From Rubripirellula sp. (GTDB lineage Bacteria; Planctomycetota; Planctomycetia; Pirellulales; Pirellulaceae): a stretch of 50,218 nucleotides of DNA. Location: positions 17,649 to 67,866 of the forward strand of contig JARGNK010000024.1 of the NCBI GenBank assembly GCA_029213145.1. Reading direction: 5' to 3'. The translations under genes and the position numbers were made by a program. This document shows positions 9,245 to 17,794 of this stretch, in pieces (within the stretch, counting starts at the first letter, position 1; each line of letters begins with the position of its first letter). Below the pieces are notes generated by a model that saw only the letters and a list, made by a program, of their open reading frames with translations, was not told the origin of the DNA and did no database searches.

Positions 9245-9270
9245 ACATTGTATCCGAAAGACGAGCTCGA

Positions 9271-10068
9271 TTAGGCTCCAAACTCCACCCGACGATACCC
9301 CAACTGCTGCTGCAGTCGGTTCACTATCGACGTGTGCATTTGGCTGACCCGCGACTCAGAGAGATCAAGCGTAGCGCCGATCTCTTTCATCGTAAGCTCT
9401 TCATAGTAGTACAAAATGATAATCAAACGTTCATTTCGATTTAGACCTTTGGTCACCAAACGCATCAAATCGTTTTTCTGGACTCGGCGGGTTGGATCTT
9501 CGCCCTTTTTGTCTTCCAAGATGTCGATTTCGCGAACGTCCTTATAACTGTCGGTCTCGTACCACTTCTTGTTAAGTGACACGACTCCAACAGCGTTGGC
9601 GTCCGATTCCATCTTCTCAACTTCTTTGACGGGTATCTCCATCTGATCGGCTAGCTCTTGGACGGTTGCAGCTCGACCGTGCTTTGTTTCCAAAGCTTTA
9701 CGAGCGACAGCCAACTTGCTGGCCTTGCTGCGAACCAATCGCGGCACCCAATCCATCGTCCGAAGTTCGTCGAGCATTGCTCCACGAATTCGCGGCACAC
9801 AGTAAGTCTCGAACTTGACACCGCGTTCCATGTCGAAAGCATCGATCGCATTCATCAGTCCAAAGATACCGGCGCTGATCAAGTCATCGAGTTCCACACC
9901 ATCTGGAAGGCGCTGCCAAATTCGTTCGCCGTTATAGCGAACCAATGGCATGTAGCGTTCCACCAGCTGGTTACGGAGTGTTTCATACTCCGGCGAATCC
10001 TTCGTCAGCTTTTTGAATGCCTTCCAGACTTGCAGTATTACGTCGTCGGCCGTGGCTGTCGCTGCCAT
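9271..10068 (-). CDS. fliA: Flagellar-type RNA polymerase sigma factor (sigma-28, FliA/WhiG)
   Basis: About 265 residues. It directs RNA polymerase to late flagellar or motility promoters. Region 2 is clear (ERYMPLVRYNGERIW, then DLISAGIFGLMNAIDAFDMERGVKFETYCVPRIRGAMLDELR), region 3 follows (GRAATVQELADQMEI), and region 4 is LNRNERLIIILYYYEELTMKEIGATLDLSESRVSQMHTSIVNRL. The start at 10068 is chosen because GGAGG lies five bases before this ATG; upstream in-frame ATGs would add an unconserved tail. It is the last gene of the flhA-flhF-(small gene)-fliA operon and is closed by a terminator. No anti-sigma factor FlgM is visible in the window. Confidence 0.95.
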   Translation of the reverse strand: MAATATADDVILQVWKAFKKLTKDSPEYETLRNQLVERYMPLVRYNGERIWQRLPDGVELDDLISAGIFGLMNAIDAFDMERGVKFETYCVPRIRGAMLDELRTMDWVPRLVRSKASKLAVARKALETKHGRAATVQELADQMEIPVKEVEKMESDANAVGVVSLNKKWYETDSYKDVREIDILEDKKGEDPTRRVQKNDLMRLVTKGLNRNERLIIILYYYEELTMKEIGATLDLSESRVSQMHTSIVNRLQQQLGYRRVEFGA

Positions 10069-10204
10069 CCAATCCTCCGTGATTGTTGTACGTACTGCGG
10101 CTGTGTGCCGCATCCGTTGGATTCGGTTAACCACCGAATCATTTGGTTAGTGAAACAGAGTGATCACTCGGCTACATTCGCCGGTGTACATCACTCCGCC
10201 TCGG

Positions 10205-10507
10205 TTACCTCGCTACCAGCTCAAAATCCTTTTGCGACTGGTCACTCGGTTGTTCTGATTCAACATAGCCTGCCTCGATCATTTCCTGCCGGTACCACCG
10301 CACGCGATCCCGGAACGAGTGTTCCATTGCATCACGAATGAGGTAATCAGCAATCCATCCTGCAACGAATCCGATGCCCATAAATAACAGCATCGCAACG
10401 ATCGCCTCCATCGCGACATGACTGGCCAATTCGCGATTAACAACACCGCGTAACATAACCAACCCCATCGCCAAGGCGCCGAGTGATACTGCGTAACTGC
10501 GTGACAA
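10205..10507 (-). CDS. Small membrane protein of the flagellar operon, unknown function
   Basis: A 100-residue protein with two hydrophobic helices (about 6-22 and 30-55, the latter AMEAIVAMLLFMGIGFVAGWIADYLI) and a charged C-terminal half with an amphipathic helix (RDAMEHSFRDRVRWYRQEMIE). I do not recognise the family. It sits between flhF and fliA, the place where many bacteria have the MinD-like gene flhG, but it has no nucleotide-binding motif and is not FlhG. The start is unsure: a TTG at 10507 without a visible Shine-Dalgarno sequence, or an ATG at 10468. Its position in the operon argues that it is real and flagellum-related (inference). Confidence 0.65.
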   Translation of the reverse strand: MSRSYAVSLGALAMGLVMLRGVVNRELASHVAMEAIVAMLLFMGIGFVAGWIADYLIRDAMEHSFRDRVRWYRQEMIEAGYVESEQPSDQSQKDFELVAR

Positions 10508-10662
10508 CGTTTTATTACAGGGTACGAGGACAAGTAACTAGTTTTCCCAAAGTTGGCAAACCGTTTTTCCAAAAGAACACTCAAGTGCTTTTTTGTCATC
10601 CCGGCACTGCCCTGTTCGTGTATCGTCAAGCTGCGGATGAAGATTGAATTATTTTTATGTTT

Positions 10663-11778
10663 TTAAGCCGCAATTGTTTTTGTTGCCATCTCTCGCGCTG
10701 GCAGCAATCGTGACAGCAGCAGTTCCGTACTGGCCGTCATAATATCATCAGGAACCTGCTGACCGTTGGTGACATAGCTAAGCGGGATCCCCGGAAAGCG
10801 ATCAGTCGCAACCACTGCTGACAGCACTCCGGCAGTATGGGGTGTCTCGTCAAGTTTGGTTAAAATCCCGGCTGTTGGCTGCACGGGCGCAAAGCCAGCC
10901 AAAACTGACTGAATGGCATTCGCAGAACTTGTAGAACTTAACACCAAGTGCGTTTCATCCGGCTGAGCGCACCTGAGCATTTCGACCAATTGATCAATGC
11001 GGGCGTCACTGCGTGGACTTCGGCCTGCCGTATCTATCAACACGAGATCCACATCACCTAATCGATCGAGTGCCGGTTGCATCTGCTCAGGCTTCTCCAC
11101 AACCTCCATCGGTAGATCCATGATCTCGGCATATGCCTTGAGTTGCTGGACTGCAGCGATTCGAAACGTGTCGATCGTCAACAGCCCAACCCGCCGGCGA
11201 GCCTCAATCCGGAACCCGGCGGCTAGCTTCGCGACCGTCGTTGTCTTCCCCACACCTGTTGGACCAACCAAGGCGACAATCCGACGATCTCCAGGCTGTG
11301 TACGAATCGGACTGCCGATCCGCAACTCACGTCCGACGCTTCGCTGGAGATGTTCGAACCACGCACCGCCAGCAGAATTGCCTGCTACGGCTTCTCCGAC
11401 ACTTACCGCAAAACTTGTTGTCGCGTTCATCCAGCGATCCACCGTCATCGTATCGACGCCACCACTGAGCAACTGTTCTCGATAGTTCTGTAGTGTCAAA
11501 GGCATCGCTGCCTGGCTTTTCGGCAGCGACATCGAGTACGGATCAGGAATCACACTTCGCGTATCAGACTCTTTAATGGGTGCGACTGAGATCGAGGACT
11601 GGACTGGCTCAGCATCTTTCAACCCGGCAGTGACCTCAACATAGGTGCGTCCCAACCAGCCCATCAAACCATCACGAACTTGCCGCGTATGCAATACGGA
11701 TGCATCCGGTCCCATCTGATGCCGGATCTGATCCAGTGCATCTTGCAGGCTAGCGGCTCGAAAGGTTCGAATGTGCAT
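10663..11778 (-). CDS. flhF: Flagellar biosynthesis GTPase FlhF
   Basis: A 371-residue SRP-type GTPase that in other bacteria sets the number and (polar) position of flagella by recruiting early basal-body parts. N-terminus MHIRTFRAASLQDALDQIRHQMGPDA is the typical FlhF beginning; a variable linker follows; the NG domain holds the P-loop GPTGVGKTTTVAKLA (about 168-182), GLLTIDTFRIAAVQQL, LIDTAGRSPRSD and TKLDE. The domain order and length fit FlhF rather than FtsY or Ffh. It lies 50 bases downstream of flhA, as in most flagellated bacteria. The usual partner flhG does not follow it here. Confidence 0.96.
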   Translation of the reverse strand: MHIRTFRAASLQDALDQIRHQMGPDASVLHTRQVRDGLMGWLGRTYVEVTAGLKDAEPVQSSISVAPIKESDTRSVIPDPYSMSLPKSQAAMPLTLQNYREQLLSGGVDTMTVDRWMNATTSFAVSVGEAVAGNSAGGAWFEHLQRSVGRELRIGSPIRTQPGDRRIVALVGPTGVGKTTTVAKLAAGFRIEARRRVGLLTIDTFRIAAVQQLKAYAEIMDLPMEVVEKPEQMQPALDRLGDVDLVLIDTAGRSPRSDARIDQLVEMLRCAQPDETHLVLSSTSSANAIQSVLAGFAPVQPTAGILTKLDETPHTAGVLSAVVATDRFPGIPLSYVTNGQQVPDDIMTASTELLLSRLLPAREMATKTIAA

Positions 11779-11828
11779 GAAGGATTTATCTTCCTTGAAT
11801 CAATCGCATCGTTGGAAACATTGGCGGA

Positions 11829-13895
11829 TCATTGATCGCTAATCACGCCATGTGATTCAATCTTTGTATCTTGAGTAATCTCGTTGTAGGACAAAACTCT
11901 TAGTCTTGGCAAGGAAGCAGATGCAATCTGCCTTAGGCCTGGGCGTATCCTTGGGCTGACCAAGATGACCGGGGGATGCCCCGCGGTAATAAGTTTCTTA
12001 ACGCCTTCTTGAATTCGCCCGCAAGTGAGGTCTACCGCTTGTGGGCTCATTCGTACAAATAACCCGCGTTCATTATGGTCTAGCCCCGCCGCAATTCGAT
12101 CCTCCATAGCTGGATCTAGCGCCAGTACATGCAATTGGCCATCCGAATCGCGATATCTTGAACTGATTGTCCTAGCCAATCGGTGTCGCACGTACTCACT
12201 CAACCAGATGGGGTCTTTCGTTCGGCCCGCGTAATCGCCAAGTGTTTCCAAGATAATGCTTAGCTGGCGAATCGGCACATCCTCTTTCAAGAGCAAGTGC
12301 AAGACCTGCTGAACATCACTAACCTTCATCATTCCGGGGATCAGTTCGTCAACAACCGTCGGCGCCGCTTCCTTCAATTCATCAATCAGATGTTTCGTTG
12401 CATCACGTGATAATAATTCATCTGCATGTCGCTTGGCAATTTCTTGCAAGTGAGTCGCGAGAACCGCAGCTGGCTCCACCGTCATGTAACCAAAAATCGC
12501 CGCCTGCTCACGGCGAATAGGATCAATCCAAACGGCTGGTTCGCCGAAGGTCGGATCCCGAGTTGCTTCTCCCTCGATCACCCCAGTGGTGTTCCCCGTA
12601 TCAATTGCCAACAAACGATTAGGAAGCACCGTTGCTCGTGCGATTGGATTACCCTCGATCCGAATCTCGTAATCAAGCTCACCCAAACTACGGTCATCTC
12701 GAACCCGCACTTTAGGGAGAATGATACCCATATCGGCTGCGATCGCGTTTCGCACACCGGTAATCCGCTGCATCAAATCTCCACCACGATCAGGTGCAGC
12801 CAATCCCAACAGCCCGAGCCCGATCGAAACTTCCATCGGATCGACCGCCAAGAAATCTTCCACCCGCTTGGCGGGCTGCGCTGCCTCTTCCGCTTGCTCA
12901 GCCTCAGCTCGCAGTTGCTCATCCGCTTGCCGGCGGATCGTTTGTCGATTCATGACGACTGCTAATCCGATGCATCCAGCACCGAGGGTCGCCATGGGGA
13001 TTGCCGGCAGATTGGTGATGATCAACAACGTCAAGAATCCACCAGCCACAAATAATGCTTTCGGATTCCCAAGTAACTGCTGCAGAAACTGAACCGGCAG
13101 ATTTGTTCGCTTGGCACTTCTTGTAACGAGCAAGCCAGCAGCAAGCGAAATCAAGAATGCTGGAACCTGGCTGACTAATCCGTCTCCGATAGTCAACTTC
13201 GTAAACAGTGCGGCAGCCTCACCAATCGTCATTCCTGACTGCATCACACCGATATAAAGACCACCGGCAACGTTCACCAATGTGATCACAATCCCCGCGA
13301 TCGCATCTCCCCGCACAAATTTGCTGGCACCATCCATGGCCCCATAGAAATCTGCTTGGGCGCTGATTTCCTCGCGTCTCGACTGAGCTTGTTTTTCGTC
13401 AATCAATCCGGCATTTAGGTCAGCGTCGATTGCCATTTGCCGACCTGGCATTCCGTCCAGAGCAAACCGTGCCGCGACTTCACTGATCCGCGTAGCACCC
13501 TTGGTGATCACGATAAACTGGATCAACACAATAATGATGAATAAGATCAAACCGACCGCTAAACGGTCACCCGCGACAAACTCACCAAAACTTTGAATCA
13601 CCCCCCCAGCAGCACCCATTCCGCGCGCATCGGCACCAGTCAAAATTAACCGAGTGGTCGCCACGTTCAGCACCAAACGTCCAAGCGTGGTCGCCAACAG
13701 AAGCGAGGGAAAAATGCTGAACTCTAGCGGAGTCGCAACATAAACCGTTGTCAGCAAGACGATTACGCTGACCGTAATATTGGCTGCCAGCAATAAGTCC
13801 ATCAAAGCAGGTGGCAGCGGGACTAGGATCACCACCAAGCAGCCGATGATGCCTAACGGCAACACCAAGTCACGATGACGTAACAGAAACTGCAT
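11829..13895 (-). CDS. flhA: Flagellar type III export protein FlhA
   Basis: About 688 residues, the usual size. FlhA forms the nonameric ring of the flagellar export gate. It has about eight membrane helices in the first 340 residues, with the signatures PLEFSIFPSLLLATTLGRLVLNVATTRLIL, the conserved cytoplasmic loop VITKGATRISEVAARFALDGMPGRQMAIDADLNAGLI, and SQVPAFLISLAAGLLVTR, then a cytoplasmic domain. The start at 13895 (ATG) has AAGGG eight bases upstream; a TTG at 13913 is less likely. First gene of the flhA-flhF-fliA operon. The other gate genes fliPQR-flhB are about 20 kb away in this window. Confidence 0.97.
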   Translation of the reverse strand: MQFLLRHRDLVLPLGIIGCLVVILVPLPPALMDLLLAANITVSVIVLLTTVYVATPLEFSIFPSLLLATTLGRLVLNVATTRLILTGADARGMGAAGGVIQSFGEFVAGDRLAVGLILFIIIVLIQFIVITKGATRISEVAARFALDGMPGRQMAIDADLNAGLIDEKQAQSRREEISAQADFYGAMDGASKFVRGDAIAGIVITLVNVAGGLYIGVMQSGMTIGEAAALFTKLTIGDGLVSQVPAFLISLAAGLLVTRSAKRTNLPVQFLQQLLGNPKALFVAGGFLTLLIITNLPAIPMATLGAGCIGLAVVMNRQTIRRQADEQLRAEAEQAEEAAQPAKRVEDFLAVDPMEVSIGLGLLGLAAPDRGGDLMQRITGVRNAIAADMGIILPKVRVRDDRSLGELDYEIRIEGNPIARATVLPNRLLAIDTGNTTGVIEGEATRDPTFGEPAVWIDPIRREQAAIFGYMTVEPAAVLATHLQEIAKRHADELLSRDATKHLIDELKEAAPTVVDELIPGMMKVSDVQQVLHLLLKEDVPIRQLSIILETLGDYAGRTKDPIWLSEYVRHRLARTISSRYRDSDGQLHVLALDPAMEDRIAAGLDHNERGLFVRMSPQAVDLTCGRIQEGVKKLITAGHPPVILVSPRIRPGLRQIASASLPRLRVLSYNEITQDTKIESHGVISDQ

Positions 13896-13913
13896 CGACG
13901 GCCCTTTGAACAA

Positions 13914-14257
13914 CGGAAGCTGGAACTTACCTCTTGCCGGGACACTACCGAAAAATGCTGGCGTCGGTCCAGAGAAAAAGAAAACTCCGTTTCACAGCCG
14001 TTGTTTCACGCGAGCAGACGTGCGAACAACTCATCGGCGGCAAACCCAGCTTCAAAACCAAACCACTTTCGCCACAAAGCCCGAGAGGCGGGAACAGGGC
14101 CGTATTGAGACCAAATCGAGGTCAGTTAGGGCGGCTCTACCTGGCCAATCCTCAGTAAGCAGTTCGCTCAGTAAGTAGTTCGCCTGGGGAAACCGAACTC
14201 ACAGCGGTCTACTTGCGATCTGGTGCGAACATGGGCAGACCCCACCCCAAGGCCCAG
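13914..14257. other. Region upstream of flhA, no gene seen
   Basis: This stretch lies between the end of the ThuA-like gene and flhA. I see no convincing ORF and no sigma-54 -24/-12 pair on the minus strand. It contains the tandem repeat listed separately and should hold the promoter of the flhA operon. Confidence 0.5.
14151..14182. repeat. Two 16-bp tandem repeats upstream of flhA
   Basis: CTCAGTAAGCAGTTCG at 14151-14166 is followed directly by CTCAGTAAGTAGTTCG at 14167-14182, with one mismatch. The pair is about 260 bases upstream of the flhA start. It could be a doubled protein-binding site or a chance slippage duplication. Confidence 0.8.
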
Positions 14258-15031
14258 CTAAGGCGTTAACGCCCAATCAATGGCGTTTGCTAGCAAGCTT
14301 GGCAGCACCTCACCGCGAAAGTCGTCTCGATGGCCAAGCGATGTGTAAAAAGATTTGCCACCGTCGCCGCGGCGATAGGTCCACGCGACCGGTTCTGGCT
14401 TCGCTCCCTGAACGCGGCCGATCAAGAGAACATCTGCCGTCTCAGCGACCGGTGAAACACGATACAGAGATCCTTGCGATGAGGCTGGCAAAGCCGGGGC
14501 CAAGCCCTCAATCACCGGCGAATTCGTTACCACAGGACGCTTTGCCAGGTCGATTGTGGTCTTCAATGAATTCCCATGGTGATTCGTATAGTTTCCGCCA
14601 AAGACCTGTGAATCAAATTCCGGCCACACTGCCCTGCCCTCTGGCGTCTCCTTTCCTCGCAACGAAAAAGCATGGCTCGCCGTACGGATTCCAATGACCG
14701 GCTTTCCCGCTGCCACATAGCGGCGAACACGATCGAGTTGGTCCTTCGGTAACGTCCGCCGTCGCACGCTAATGATTAAAAGGTCGGCCGATTCAATCGC
14801 ATCGGTACCGACCAGTGAATTTCGATCATTTGCGGCGGCAACCACGCTGGTAACCCGAAATTCCTGAAGTCGTTCCTTCGCGAATGCCGTCAATGATTCC
14901 TCGGTTGCGTACTCACGTTCCGCAATCAGCATCACGATATGCGGCAGCTCATTTTCGGCTGCGAACAATACCGTATTCGCGAAGATAGCATTCAGAAAAA
15001 AAAAGACGAAGGTGCAGCGTAAAGACAACAT
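14258..15031 (-). CDS. Secreted ThuA-like domain protein
   Basis: About 257 residues with an N-terminal signal peptide (MLSLRCTFVFFFLNAIFANTVLFAAEN), so exported. The rest has the flavodoxin/class I glutamine amidotransferase-like fold of the ThuA family: IVMLIAEREYATEESL, ADLLIISVRRRTLPKDQLDRVRRYVAAGKPVIGIRTASHAF, GGNYTNHHGN, and a C-terminal SFYTSLGHRDDF (the conserved GHxxD-type motif). ThuA proteins are named from trehalose utilisation and are very common in planctomycetes, but no enzymatic activity is established. The start is chosen at the signal peptide, with AGGTGA six bases upstream; the longer frame to 15097 is unlikely. It follows serA by 125 bases, probably as a separate unit. Confidence 0.85.
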   Translation of the reverse strand: MLSLRCTFVFFFLNAIFANTVLFAAENELPHIVMLIAEREYATEESLTAFAKERLQEFRVTSVVAAANDRNSLVGTDAIESADLLIISVRRRTLPKDQLDRVRRYVAAGKPVIGIRTASHAFSLRGKETPEGRAVWPEFDSQVFGGNYTNHHGNSLKTTIDLAKRPVVTNSPVIEGLAPALPASSQGSLYRVSPVAETADVLLIGRVQGAKPEPVAWTYRRGDGGKSFYTSLGHRDDFRGEVLPSLLANAIDWALTP

Positions 15032-15155
15032 CGGATCACCTAATTGACGAAAACTACGAGCAATGCAATCCATTGCCGAACGCATCTTAATCGCCATCAG
15101 AACTCAAAGCGACAACCGGCACCACCGATCACGCCATCACCATTCCAGCGTTCTG

Positions 15156-16331
15156 TCAGGAAGTCTGGGGCAAATGACGCAACGATAACACACCTTCCGT
15201 GTTACGGATCGAACTCAGCGTTTCATCGTCGATCCCACCATCAAGGTCAATGATAGTGTAAGCCACCTCACCTCGTGATTTATTCAACAGGTCAGCAATA
15301 TTCAAGCCTGCGTTGGCCAAGATCGTTGAGATCTGTCCCACCATATTGGGGACATTCGCGTTCGCAATCGTGATACGAGCGCCGCCGTTGCGTGGCATGT
15401 ATGCTTCCGGAAAATTCACAGAATTTCGAACGGTTCCATCTTCGAGGTAATCCCTCAGCGAATCGGACACCATGACGGCACAATTTTCTTCCGCCTCTTC
15501 GGTCGATGCGCCGAGGTGTGGAAAGGAAATCACCTTGGAATGTGACAATAACTGACCGGTAGGAAAGTCGATAATGTAAGACAAGAGATGCCCGCTATCC
15601 AACGCCGCCAAGACAGCATCATCATCACAAATTCCACCGCGAGCCAAGTTAACCAAGATGCTACCTTTTGGCATCATCTTGATCCGCTCTGCATTGACTA
15701 ATCCCTTGGTCGCATCCAGCAACGGAACGTGAACTGAAACCGCATCGCACTGGGAAAACAAGTGGTCGACGCTAACAGCCTGTTCTACACCACTGGAGAG
15801 TTGCCAAGCGCTCTGGACCGAAATCAGCGGGTCGTATCCGACCACCTTCATGCCCAGTGAAAGAGCCGCATTGGCCACACGCAGGCCGATTGCCCCGAGA
15901 CCAATCACACCCAACGTTTTCGATGGCAACTCCGCACCGACAAAATTCTTTTTACCTGACTCTACCGCTTTGGAGACTTCGCTGTCGGTGCCTTCCAAGC
16001 CAGAAGCGAACCGCATCGCTGCCGGTATATTTCGCGATGCCATTAATAGCCCCGCAATTGCGAGTTCCTTCACCGCATTCGCATTTGCACCCGGGGCATT
16101 GAAAACAGGAACACCGCGCTGGGTCATTGTGTCAACGGGGATATTGTTCACCCCTGCCCCCGCGCGACCAATGGCAGCAACGGTAGCTGGGATCTCCATG
16201 TCGTGCATCTTAAACGACCGAACCAATACCCCGTCCGGCTGGCTCATTTCAGAAGCAACCTCGTACCGTTCACGAGGTAGACGCTGCAGGCCTTTCACCG
16301 AAATATTATTCAGCGTGAGAATCTTAAACAT
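15156..16331 (-). CDS. serA: D-3-phosphoglycerate dehydrogenase
   Basis: About 391 residues. It catalyses the NAD-dependent oxidation of 3-phosphoglycerate, the first step of serine synthesis. Landmarks: RAGAGVNNIPVDTMTQRGVPVFNAPGANA, the NAD-binding VIGLGAIGLRVANAALSLGMKVVGYDP, NLARGGICDDDAV with the catalytic Arg region, and the catalytic His in SFPHLGASTEEAEENCA. A C-terminal ACT domain (about 315-391, ITIANANVPNMVGQISTILANAGLNIADLLN) is expected for serine feedback control. The start at 16331 gives MFKILTLNNIS; upstream residues look unconserved. It follows serC by 67 bases, so serC-serA is an operon for two consecutive steps. Confidence 0.95.
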   Translation of the reverse strand: MFKILTLNNISVKGLQRLPRERYEVASEMSQPDGVLVRSFKMHDMEIPATVAAIGRAGAGVNNIPVDTMTQRGVPVFNAPGANANAVKELAIAGLLMASRNIPAAMRFASGLEGTDSEVSKAVESGKKNFVGAELPSKTLGVIGLGAIGLRVANAALSLGMKVVGYDPLISVQSAWQLSSGVEQAVSVDHLFSQCDAVSVHVPLLDATKGLVNAERIKMMPKGSILVNLARGGICDDDAVLAALDSGHLLSYIIDFPTGQLLSHSKVISFPHLGASTEEAEENCAVMVSDSLRDYLEDGTVRNSVNFPEAYMPRNGGARITIANANVPNMVGQISTILANAGLNIADLLNKSRGEVAYTIIDLDGGIDDETLSSIRNTEGVLSLRHLPQTS

Positions 16332-16398
16332 TGTTGGGTAGCTGAGACATACGAGAGGAAACGGGGAGTCAAAACACAACCGCTAGGGCAAAAATCAA

Positions 16399-17511
16399 TT
16401 AGCCGTTCTTGGAAGCAAAGTCCTTCATAAACTCTGCAAGGGCGCGGGGGCCTTCGATCGGCATAGCATTGTAGATACTGGCTCGGATTCCACCGACACT
16501 GCGATGGCCCTTCATATTCGCCAGTTCATTCTCAGCAGCTTCCGAGAGAAACTTCGCCTGCAATTCATCATTGGGCAAGGTGAAGGTCACATTCATCAAA
16601 GATCGCGCCTCGGGCTTTGCATGCCCGTGGTAGAAATCCGAATGCTGATCTAGGACGTCATACAGAATTTTTGACTTTTCTTGATTCTGTTTTTCCATCA
16701 CCTCTAAGCCACCGATGTCATCAGCCAACCAGCGAGCAACTTTTCCTAAAACATAAACAGCAAAGGTTGGCGGAGTATTCCACATCGACCCACCCGCCGC
16801 ATGATTGCGATACTGCAGGTATCCGGGCAACTGTTCGCTACCTCGTTCGAGCAGATCACGCCGAACGACGGCAACCGTTACCCCAGCCGGACCAGCATTC
16901 TTTTGTGCACACGCGTACAGAAGGCCATATTTATCCATCGGTAACGGGCGGCACAAGAAATCGCTGGAGGCATCGCTCACCAGCGGCACTGAATCGGGGC
17001 ATTCAGGCTCACTCGCAAACTGAACTCCTTGAATCGTTTCATTGCTGCAGTAGTAAAGGTAGGCTGCCGAATCACTGACCTGGTAATCAGCAGGACTTGG
17101 AACGTGATCGTAATTCGATTCTTTTGCGTCATAAAGCACTTCGACATCGCCTTCCTTCTTGGCTTCAGCAACTGCTTTTTTACCCCACGAGCCAGTCAGC
17201 AAATACTGAGCGGTTTTCCCGCTATCCCTGAGCAAATTCGCCGGGATCATGGAAAACTGTAGGGCCGCCCCACCCTGCAAGAAGAGCAAGGCATAATCAT
17301 CGGACAGCTTTAAGAGGGATCGAAGCGTCGATTCAGCATCTTCGATAATGTCGACAAAGGTTTTGCCGCGGTGGCTAACCTCCATCACGGACGCACCGGC
17401 ACCCGGAAAACAAAGCAGCTCTTCCTGGACCTGCTGAAGGACCGACAATGGCAGGGCAGCCGGGCCGGCCGAAAAGTTAAAGACCCGCTGCTGAGTTGCG
17501 CTGGCACTCAT
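16399..17511 (-). CDS. serC: Phosphoserine aminotransferase
   Basis: About 370 residues. A PLP enzyme converting 3-phosphohydroxypyruvate and glutamate to phosphoserine, second step of serine synthesis (and used in PLP synthesis in some bacteria). Signatures: VFNFSAGPAALPLSVLQQVQEEL at the N-terminus, SHRGKTFVDIIEDAE, LFLQGGAALQFSMIPANLL, the PLP lysine in YACAQKNAGPAGVTVAVV, and GHRSVGGIRASIYNAMPIEG at the C-terminus. The ATG at 17511 starts the conserved region, with AGGAA about 12 bases upstream; 40 upstream in-frame residues look unconserved. First gene of the serC-serA operon; its upstream region holds a 17-bp tandem repeat. Confidence 0.97.
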   Translation of the reverse strand: MSASATQQRVFNFSAGPAALPLSVLQQVQEELLCFPGAGASVMEVSHRGKTFVDIIEDAESTLRSLLKLSDDYALLFLQGGAALQFSMIPANLLRDSGKTAQYLLTGSWGKKAVAEAKKEGDVEVLYDAKESNYDHVPSPADYQVSDSAAYLYYCSNETIQGVQFASEPECPDSVPLVSDASSDFLCRPLPMDKYGLLYACAQKNAGPAGVTVAVVRRDLLERGSEQLPGYLQYRNHAAGGSMWNTPPTFAVYVLGKVARWLADDIGGLEVMEKQNQEKSKILYDVLDQHSDFYHGHAKPEARSLMNVTFTLPNDELQAKFLSEAAENELANMKGHRSVGGIRASIYNAMPIEGPRALAEFMKDFASKNG

Positions 17512-17563
17512 TGTTTCTGCGTTTCCTGGTAGTTCGGGCCGTATGAGCGACACACGCAAGGCC

Positions 17564-17604
17564 CTGACGGACAAAATGATCTGACGGACAAAATGATCTG
17601 ACGA
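17564..17604. repeat. 17-bp perfect tandem repeat upstream of serC
   Basis: CTGACGGACAAAATGAT occurs at 17564-17580 and again, identical, at 17581-17597; a third copy begins with CTGACG at 17598. The array lies 53-93 bases upstream of the serC start, in the divergent region shared with putA, where a promoter or operator would be expected. Confidence 0.9.
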
Positions 17605-17794
17605 CCGGATTTTAGACCCCGCTCCGTTCATGCGGAAGGTTGGCGAACCGAGCCTGCTCGAAGATCCTCGATTTCTGCCTTGAAGCTCGCATTGCGGCGG
17701 TTTCGGGGACGTTCCGGCAAACTATAAGGAGCTGTCCTGCGATTCGTCGCAGGCGAAATCCCGACTACAGAGATCCAACCGGAGAATGCTCCCG

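Noticed and set aside
10069..10134. Longer N-terminus of the sigma factor
   Set aside because: A GGAGG lies just ahead of the ATG at 10068, and the extra residues are not sigma-factor-like.
10560..10600. Imperfect AAAAG...CTTTT hairpin between flhF and the small membrane gene
   Set aside because: The stem is interrupted and has a tiny loop; a terminator in mid-operon is not otherwise supported.
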